This document shows positions 6,292 through 10,244 of a DNA stretch of 10,244 bases, piece by piece. Below the pieces are notes generated by a model. That model worked only from the letters and a program-made list of their open reading frames with translations. It did no database searches and was not told the origin of the DNA. The position numbers and the translations under genes were made by a program. Source of the stretch: Oscillospiraceae bacterium (lineage in GTDB: Bacteria; Bacillota_A; Clostridia; Oscillospirales; Oscillospiraceae); the NCBI GenBank assembly GCA_017455225.1, contig JAFTBL010000034.1, forward strand, positions 1 to 10,244, read 5' to 3'. Within the stretch, counting starts at the first letter, position 1; every line of letters begins with the position of its first letter.

Positions 6292-6368
6292 TGGCACGCC
6301 GTGAGGGATTCGAACCCCCGGCCTTCTGGTCCGTAGCCAGACGCTCTATCCAGCTGAGCTAACGGCGC
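6292..6368 (-). tRNA. tRNA-Arg (anticodon ACG)
   Basis: A complete 77-nt tRNA with encoded CCA. The acceptor stem pairs GCGCCGU with ACGGCGU (position 1-72 is a G-U pair). The D-arm contains AGCTCAGCTGGATAGAGC, and the anticodon stem TCTGG/CCAGA encloses loop CTACGGA with anticodon ACG. The T-arm has GGGTTCGAATCCC. Residue 34 is A, expected to be edited to inosine by TadA so that it reads CGU, CGC and CGA. It has its own promoter and a hairpin just downstream. Confidence 0.98.
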
Positions 6369-6390
6369 ATGTCTGATCGACAGCTTGATT

Positions 6391-6419
6391 ATGTTATCAC
6401 ATTCCCTGCGAAAATGCAA
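6391..6419 (-). promoter_or_regulatory. Sigma-A-type promoter of tRNA-Arg
   Basis: Minus strand: TTGCAT (6419-6414), a 17-bp spacer and TAACAT (6396-6391). Transcription would begin about 16 bases before the mature 5' end. The -35 region reads CCTCTTGCATTTTC, identical over 14 bases to the asnA promoter. Confidence 0.75.
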
Positions 6420-6457
6420 GAGGAATTTTCCCCTTTTTGCGATTTTTTTCTTTCACC

Positions 6458-6486
6458 TTGTAAAATGCATAAAACTATGATAACAT
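6458..6486 (+). promoter_or_regulatory. Probable promoter of the DivIVA-like gene
   Basis: TTGTAA (6458-6463), a 17-bp spacer and TAACAT (6481-6486), preceded by T-rich sequence. TATGAT at 6475-6480 is an alternative -10. The hexamer TAACAT, within TGATAACAT, is also the -10 of the divergent tRNA promoter. Confidence 0.6.
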
Positions 6487-6517
6487 ACAAAAAAAGAGAC
6501 GTTCGGAGGGATTGGAT

Positions 6518-7093
6518 ATGGGAGCGAGCTTTAAGACCCGTTTGTTTGGCGGCTTCGACCGGGAGGATGTGATCTCCTATATTGAAAAGACCGCGCAGGA
6601 GCACCGGGAGGCGCTGGAGAAACTGCGCGCTGAGCTGGACGCGCTGCGGCAGGAGAGGGACGCACTGGCCACCCGGCAGGAAATGCTGCAGAGCGAGGCC
6701 CGGCGCAACAGCGCCGCCGCCGAGAAGTTCGAGGAGCTGCGGCTCAAGGCGGACGAGCTGTCCCACCGCGCCGAGGCGCTGGTCGAGGAAAACGAAGCCT
6801 TGCGCGCCGACGCGGAGGAATACCGCAAAATGAAGGATCACATCGCTGAGATCGAGATCTCCGCCCACCGCCGCACGGAGGAATTCCGGGCGCAGGCCAT
6901 TGCGCAGCTCCATGAGCTGACAGGGGCCCAGCGTGATTGGTTCCAGTCGCAGCAGGAGCAGCTGTTCGCCATCCACCGGCAGGTGCAGGAGCAGATCGAA
7001 GGCGCCCGCCGTTCTCTGGGTGAGGTGGATCTGTCCGGTTTTGCAAAAATACTGGACTCGCTGAATGCGCTGGATCAAAAGCTGGACGAATAA
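6518..7093 (+). CDS. DivIVA-like coiled-coil protein
   Basis: A 191-residue protein. Its N-terminal FGGFDREDVISYIEK (10-24) follows the DivIVA-domain pattern, a short region that in DivIVA/GpsB proteins contacts membranes and division or polarity partners. Almost all of the rest, about residues 25-175, is highly charged Glu/Arg/Ala/Leu heptad sequence expected to form a long coiled coil, ending with an amphipathic LSGFAKILDSLNALDQKLDE tail. Similar short FGGF-type proteins are common in Clostridia beside or apart from cell-division genes. No division cluster is visible here, so a role in septum placement is only inferred from the family. The start is the ATG at 6518, seven bases after GGAGGG. 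A TTG six bases earlier is too close to that site. Confidence 0.82.
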   Translation: MGASFKTRLFGGFDREDVISYIEKTAQEHREALEKLRAELDALRQERDALATRQEMLQSEARRNSAAAEKFEELRLKADELSHRAEALVEENEALRADAEEYRKMKDHIAEIEISAHRRTEEFRAQAIAQLHELTGAQRDWFQSQQEQLFAIHRQVQEQIEGARRSLGEVDLSGFAKILDSLNALDQKLDE

Positions 7094-7126
7094 AAAACGT
7101 CCCGTACCGGCGGTACGGGGCGTTTT
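7094..7126. terminator. Bidirectional terminator between DivIVA-like and sortase genes
   Basis: A 15-bp stem (7094-7108 with 7112-7126, AAAACG...CGTTTT ends) has one non-Watson-Crick pair and a 3-nt loop. It starts directly after the TAA of the + strand gene and lies ten bases from the end of the minus-strand sortase gene. Poly-A and poly-T flanks make it usable in both directions. Confidence 0.9.
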
Positions 7127-7135
7127 CCTTTCAGT

Positions 7136-7882
7136 TCAATCCTCCTCCAGAGGCACCAGCACGCCCATCACCACGTAGCGCGCCTCCTCGTACTCGTAGG
7201 AACAGGTGGACAGCGTCAGCACCCGTCCCTCCGGCACCGCGTCGAACTGCGAGCGGAAGGTGGAGTAGTTGAAGCAGCGCTGCAGGATGTCCTGGGTCAC
7301 GTTGCCCATATAGATGCTGTCGGCCCCCGACACCACGCAGCCGGCGAACAGATCCAGCCGGTAATGCTGCTGAGGCGTGGCCAGATACATGCTGGGGTGC
7401 TCGTCATAAAAGCTCTGGGTCTTATACTTCGTCAGGTCAGCCAGCATGGCGCCGGAGCGCATATGGTGGCCGTAAATGATGTTGTTGATGCCGGAAAAAT
7501 CGTCGGGACTGCGGTAATCGAGAAACAGCGAGCCGTTCTCGTTCCGCGTTCCGTCCACCAGACGGTACAGGTAATACTCGTTGTCGGCGGCCTGCACCAC
7601 GGGATAGTTGATATGGGTGCCGGCGCAGTACAGCCAGCCCACCACGTCCTCGTTTATGGCCTTCAGCTGGTCAAAATCCACCACCAGCCGTTCCTTTTCC
7701 TCCTCCTTGTCAAGCCCTGTGCCCTCGGGACGGCTGACGTATCGCTGTGCCTCCGCCACCACGCGGTCGCTCTCGTGCTTGGCCGAATAGTAGGCGATGA
7801 GGCGATAGGCGGAGTAAACGAACACCGCGGCAAACAGCACCAGCAGAAAACCGTACAGCAGCTTTTGCGCTTTTCGACTCAT
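7136..7882 (-). CDS. srtB: Class B sortase
   Basis: A membrane-anchored transpeptidase of 248 residues that acts outside the cell. Sortases cut a C-terminal sorting motif of secreted proteins and join the protein to peptidoglycan or another protein. Residues 8-30 form one N-terminal membrane anchor, followed by a charged linker and the beta-barrel domain. The catalytic triad is visible: His 139 in IIYGHHMRSGAM, Cys 227 in TLSTCSYEYE and Arg 235 in EARYVVMGV. The YGHxM and TLSTC contexts are typical of class B. The start is the ATG at 7882 with GAGGGG just upstream; the longer frame to 7954 begins upstream of the promoter. No protein with a recognisable sorting signal is encoded nearby, so its substrates are elsewhere. 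Confidence 0.92.
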   Translation of the reverse strand: MSRKAQKLLYGFLLVLFAAVFVYSAYRLIAYYSAKHESDRVVAEAQRYVSRPEGTGLDKEEEKERLVVDFDQLKAINEDVVGWLYCAGTHINYPVVQAADNEYYLYRLVDGTRNENGSLFLDYRSPDDFSGINNIIYGHHMRSGAMLADLTKYKTQSFYDEHPSMYLATPQQHYRLDLFAGCVVSGADSIYMGNVTQDILQRCFNYSTFRSQFDAVPEGRVLTLSTCSYEYEEARYVVMGVLVPLEED

Positions 7883-7906
7883 GGTTTTCCCCTCGCTTCC
7901 GTGTGT

Positions 7907-7935
7907 ATTGTACCAAAAGTTCGTGCCCGTTGCAA
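7907..7935 (-). promoter_or_regulatory. Sigma-A-type promoter of the sortase gene
   Basis: Minus strand: TTGCAA (7935-7930), a 17-bp spacer and TACAAT (7912-7907), with CTCC before the -35. It lies in the 103-base gap shared with the divergent aldolase gene. No convincing promoter for the aldolase is seen in the same gap, although its palindromic TTGCAA could in principle serve both directions. Confidence 0.75.
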
Positions 7936-7985
7936 GAGGAGGCCTGAAAATCACAAAGCCCTGCGGGGCGAAAGGAGCAAGCGGT

Positions 7986-9026
7986 ATGATCTATTTCAAC
8001 AGCGACTATCTGGAGGGCGCGCACCCGGAGGTGCTGCGCCGTCTGGTGGAGACCAACATGGTGCAGACCGTGGGCTACGGGTGCGACGAATACTGCGCCG
8101 CCGCCCGGGAGCGGATCCGCGAGGTGTGCCGCGCGCCGGAGGCGGACGTGCATTTTCTCGTCGGCGGCACCCAGACCAACACCACGGTGATCGCCGCGGC
8201 GCTGCGGCCCTATCAGGGCGTGCTCTCCGCCGCCAGCGGGCACATCAACTGCCACGAGGCGGGCGCCATCGAGTCCACCGGCCACAAGGTCATCGCCCTG
8301 CCTGCCGAAAATGGCAAGATCACCGCCGCGCAGGTGGCGGACTATGTGAACTGGCACCGCAACGACGAAAGCGTGGAGCACATCGTCTATCCCGGCATGG
8401 TCTATATCTCCTACCCCACCGAGGGCGGCACCCTGTACAGCAAGGCGGAGCTGCAGGCCATGTACGACACCTGCCGGGCACGGGGGCTGTATCTCTTCAT
8501 CGACGGCGCCCGGTTGGGGTACGGACTCACCTCCGACGCGTGCGACGTGACGCTGCCGGAGCTGGCGCGGCTGTGCGACGTGTTCTACATCGGCGGCACC
8601 AAGATCGGCGCGCTGTTCGGCGAGGCGGTGGTCATTATGAACGACGCTCTCAAGCGTGACTTCCGTCCCCTGCAGAAGCAGCGGGGTGCCATGATGGCCA
8701 AGGGGCGACTGCTGGGCGTGCAGTTTGAATCGCTTTTCACGGACGACCTCTATTTCCGCATTGCCCGCCACGCCAACGAGATGGCGGTGAAGATCCGCGA
8801 TATCTTCGTGAATGCCGGCTATCCCCTGCTGTTCGACTCCCCCACCAATCAGCAGTACCCCATTCTGCCGGACGACGAGCTGGCCGTTCTCGGCCGTGAT
8901 TTTGGCTATGAATACTGGGAGCGGGTGGATGAGACCCATTCCGGCGTCCGCTTTGCCGCCAGCTGGGCCACCACACAGGAGCAGTTGGATGCGCTGGAAA
9001 AGGCGGTCAAAGCGCTGAAGGCATGA
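7986..9026 (+). CDS. ltaE: Low-specificity threonine aldolase family PLP enzyme
   Basis: A 346-residue fold-type I PLP enzyme of the beta-eliminating-lyase/threonine-aldolase family, normal length for the group. The expected reaction is reversible cleavage of L-threonine or L-allo-threonine to glycine and acetaldehyde in the cytoplasm. Visible features are the opening NSDYLEGAHPEVL, VGGTQTNTTVI (phosphate-binding region), the substrate-side SGHINCHEAGAIE with the His that stacks on PLP, IDGARLGYGL with Asp 173 bonding the pyridine nitrogen, and YIGGTKIGALFGE with the Schiff-base Lys 206. The start is the ATG at 7986, eight bases after AGGAG (7973-7977). Related beta-elimination activities share these motifs, so the exact substrate is not certain. 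The small membrane protein gene starts 27 bases downstream and is probably co-transcribed. Confidence 0.9.
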   Translation: MIYFNSDYLEGAHPEVLRRLVETNMVQTVGYGCDEYCAAARERIREVCRAPEADVHFLVGGTQTNTTVIAAALRPYQGVLSAASGHINCHEAGAIESTGHKVIALPAENGKITAAQVADYVNWHRNDESVEHIVYPGMVYISYPTEGGTLYSKAELQAMYDTCRARGLYLFIDGARLGYGLTSDACDVTLPELARLCDVFYIGGTKIGALFGEAVVIMNDALKRDFRPLQKQRGAMMAKGRLLGVQFESLFTDDLYFRIARHANEMAVKIRDIFVNAGYPLLFDSPTNQQYPILPDDELAVLGRDFGYEYWERVDETHSGVRFAASWATTQEQLDALEKAVKALKA

Positions 9027-9053
9027 CCGGGCGGCGGATTGGAGGCCCTGCAT

Positions 9054-9338
9054 ATGAAGTTTTTCCCCATTTTTGACGAATTGTTTTCTTCAGACAGCGT
9101 CATTCTTTTGCTGATCGGCCTTGCGCTCGCCCTTGTGATCGGTCTGACCGCGCGCAGCGAAAAAGTGCGGCGGGTCGGCATTGCCGCAAGTCTTGCCGTC
9201 TATGTGGCGTGCGAGCTGCTTTCCAACCTCCGCGCGGTCTATATGACGAAGCTGGCCTTCCTGCTGATTGGCACCACCGCCATCGGCTGCTGTATCGGTT
9301 TTTTGATCGCGCATCTGGTGCGTACGCTGAAAAAATAA
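9054..9338 (+). CDS. Small three-helix membrane protein, unknown function
   Basis: A 94-residue protein with three predicted membrane helices at about 15-33, 41-58 and 66-88. A basic RSEKVRR loop lies between the first two, and a basic tail (RTLKK) ends the protein. The third helix carries a small-residue GTTAIGCCIGF pattern suited to helix packing. I recognise no family. The ATG at 9054 follows GGAGG (9041-9045) by eight bases; a TTG at 9039 precedes that site and is rejected. It starts 27 bases after the aldolase gene with no terminator between them, so the two likely share a transcript, although nothing links their functions. It ends at a bidirectional terminator. Confidence 0.75.
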   Translation: MKFFPIFDELFSSDSVILLLIGLALALVIGLTARSEKVRRVGIAASLAVYVACELLSNLRAVYMTKLAFLLIGTTAIGCCIGFLIAHLVRTLKK

Positions 9339-9340
9339 AG

Positions 9341-9383
9341 AGCATCCCATGCCGGGTGTTCCCCGCGGCATGGGATGCTTTTT
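9341..9383. terminator. Bidirectional terminator between the small membrane protein and the 101-residue gene
   Basis: A perfect 14-bp stem (9341-9354 with 9366-9379, AGCATCCCATGCCG arm) encloses an 11-nt loop, followed by TTTTT on the + strand. On the minus strand the stem is followed by CTTTATTTTTT. It begins two bases after one stop codon, and the stop of the facing gene (9382-9384) overlaps its T-tract. Confidence 0.9.
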
Positions 9384-9687
9384 ATCGTATCTGGGCACTC
9401 AGGCCGGCCAGCTTCAGCTTCACACCGGCCTTGGCCGCCTCGCGCTCCAGTGCTTCCAGCACCTTGGCGTTGTTTTTCTCCAGCAGTTGGAGCAGCAGCT
9501 CGTTCTTCTTTTCCTCAGACATCCGCCGCAGCAGCGAGCGGGCCATGGAGGCCGCCAGATCCGAATTGCCGGCCAGCACGTCCCCCAGGATGCCGCTGCC
9601 CTTCATGCTGCCGACCAGCAGCGGCACCAGCGTGTCCGACAGCGACTCGTAGTCGATCTCCTCCACCAGCAGCTTCAGCTCGATCAT
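9382..9687 (-). CDS. Small soluble helical protein, unknown function
   Basis: A 101-residue protein without signal peptide, membrane helix or Cys. It is rich in Leu, Glu, Lys and Ala and looks entirely alpha-helical: LVEEIDYESLSDTLVPLL, a Gly/Ser/Met-containing turn (GSMKGSGILGDVLAG), then amphipathic helices (MARSLLRRMSEEKKNELLLQLL). The ATG at 9687 is preceded by a perfect AGGAGG (9692-9697) four bases upstream. An in-frame ATG at 9726 lies in the loop of a hairpin and lacks a comparable site, so it is rejected. It follows pckA by 71 bases on the same strand, which suggests co-transcription or attenuated read-through. I do not recognise the family. Confidence 0.72.
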   Translation of the reverse strand: MIELKLLVEEIDYESLSDTLVPLLVGSMKGSGILGDVLAGNSDLAASMARSLLRRMSEEKKNELLLQLLEKNNAKVLEALEREAAKAGVKLKLAGLSAQIR

Positions 9688-9706
9688 AGCTCCTCCTTTG
9701 TACGCA

Positions 9707-9741
9707 GGCACGCCGGAAGAGTACATCTCCTCCGGCGTGCC
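9707..9741 (-). other. Hairpin between pckA and the 101-residue gene
   Basis: A perfect 11-bp stem (9707-9717 with 9731-9741, arm GGCACGCCGGA) and a 13-nt loop, read on the minus strand between the pckA stop and the next ribosome binding site, whose AGGAGG starts ten bases past the stem. It has no T-tract (tail TGCGTACAAAGG), so it is not a standard terminator. It may stabilise the pckA 3' end or lower read-through. Confidence 0.6.
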
Positions 9742-9758
9742 GTTGTCTATACGCGTAT

Positions 9759-10244
9759 TCAGGCCTTGGGGCCGGCGGCCACGACCTCGGCGCTCATGTG
9801 GGTGTACTTCTTGAAGTTCTCCACGAAGCTGCCGGCCAGCTTCTTGCAGCTGGCCTCATAGGCGGCCTTGTCCTCCCACGTGTTGGCGGGGATCAGCAGC
9901 TCGCTGGGCACACCCTCGATGCTGGTGGGCACCTCCACGCCGAAGGTGGGGTCGGTGACGAACTGGCTCTTCTCGATCTCACCGGTCAGGGCGGCGGTGA
10001 CCATGGCGCGGGTGTATGCCAGCTTCATGCGCTTGCCTGTGCCGTTCCAGCCGGTATTGACCAGATACACCTTGGCGCCGGCCTTCTCCACCTTCTCTGC
10101 CAGCATGGCGGCATAGACGGAGGGATCCAGCGGCAGGAAGGGCTCGCCGAAGCAGGTGGAGAAGGTGGGCACGGGCTCTGTGATGCCGATCTCGGTGCCG
10201 GCCACCTTGGAGGTGAAGCCGGACACGAAGTAGTACATAGCCTG
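9759..10244 (-). CDS. pckA: Phosphoenolpyruvate carboxykinase (ATP), C-terminal part
   Basis: Only the last 161 codons are inside the window; the gene continues past the right edge. The enzyme interconverts oxaloacetate and PEP with ATP/ADP in the cytoplasm, for gluconeogenesis or, in some fermenters, for CO2-fixing ATP formation. The visible part begins QAMYYFVSGFTSKVAGTE and contains EPVPTFSTCFGEPFLPLDPSVYA, NTGWNGTGKRMKLAYTRAM and GVPSELLIPANTW, blocks found in the C-terminal domain of ATP-dependent PckA. RMKLAYTRAM includes the adenine-side region. The catalytic P-loop and metal-binding residues lie outside. It ends AAGPKA, close to the E. coli end AAGPKL, so the 3' end is intact. Its promoter is not visible. 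Confidence 0.96.
   Translation of the reverse strand, partial: QAMYYFVSGFTSKVAGTEIGITEPVPTFSTCFGEPFLPLDPSVYAAMLAEKVEKAGAKVYLVNTGWNGTGKRMKLAYTRAMVTAALTGEIEKSQFVTDPTFGVEVPTSIEGVPSELLIPANTWEDKAAYEASCKKLAGSFVENFKKYTHMSAEVVAAGPKA

Noticed and set aside
6153..6419. N-terminal extension of the DUF3592 protein, with a LAQLDRASGYGPEGRGFES-type peptide
   Set aside because: This is a conceptual translation through tRNA-Arg, a well-known annotation artefact. A perfect AGGAGG and ATG at 6152 give the real start.
7710..9053. 447-codon minus-strand frame across the aldolase and sortase promoter region
   Set aside because: It overlaps the coding strand of a recognisable PLP enzyme and part of the sortase in another frame. 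It is a codon-bias artefact.

Overview
The window looks like chromosomal core DNA from a GC-rich member of the Clostridia, most likely near the Oscillospiraceae. This is inferred from the gene set: an AsnA-type asparagine synthetase, a citrate synthase, ATP-dependent PEP carboxykinase, a class B sortase, a DivIVA-like coiled-coil protein and a YkvI-type membrane protein. GC-rich genes separated by AT-rich promoter regions with strong AGGAGG-type ribosome binding sites point the same way. No phage, transposase, CRISPR, rRNA or toxin gene is visible.

Layout, left to right: the last 34 codons of an unrecognised + strand gene; ykvI-like transporter (-); asnA (+); citrate synthase (+); a TRIC/UPF0126 membrane protein (-); a 0.4 kb non-coding stretch filled by a palindrome-rich element; a two-pass DUF3592 protein (-); tRNA-Arg(ACG) (-); a DivIVA-like protein (+); a class B sortase (-); a low-specificity threonine-aldolase-family PLP enzyme (+) followed by a small three-helix membrane protein (+); a 101-residue unknown protein (-); and the C-terminal part of pckA (-), cut by the window edge.

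The genes are mostly single-gene units. Four convergent pairs each share one compact bidirectional terminator, and three divergent pairs are separated by short AT-rich promoter regions. Seven sigma-A-type promoters can be placed, all with a 17 bp spacer. Five of them use TTGCAT or TTGCAA at -35 instead of the textbook TTGACA, and three carry the same 11-mer TCTTGCATTTT. Metabolically, asnA, citrate synthase, the aldolase and pckA sit around the oxaloacetate/aspartate node, but their separate promoters argue against one operon.

The least explained part is 4794-5091. It is an intergenic element bounded by two copies of the same 22-nt GC-rich hairpin and packed with at least six further hairpins. 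Its minus-strand transcript folds slightly better than the plus strand, and its last hairpin runs into a T-tract. It is either a MITE/REP-like intergenic repeat or a structured RNA (3' UTR or small RNA).
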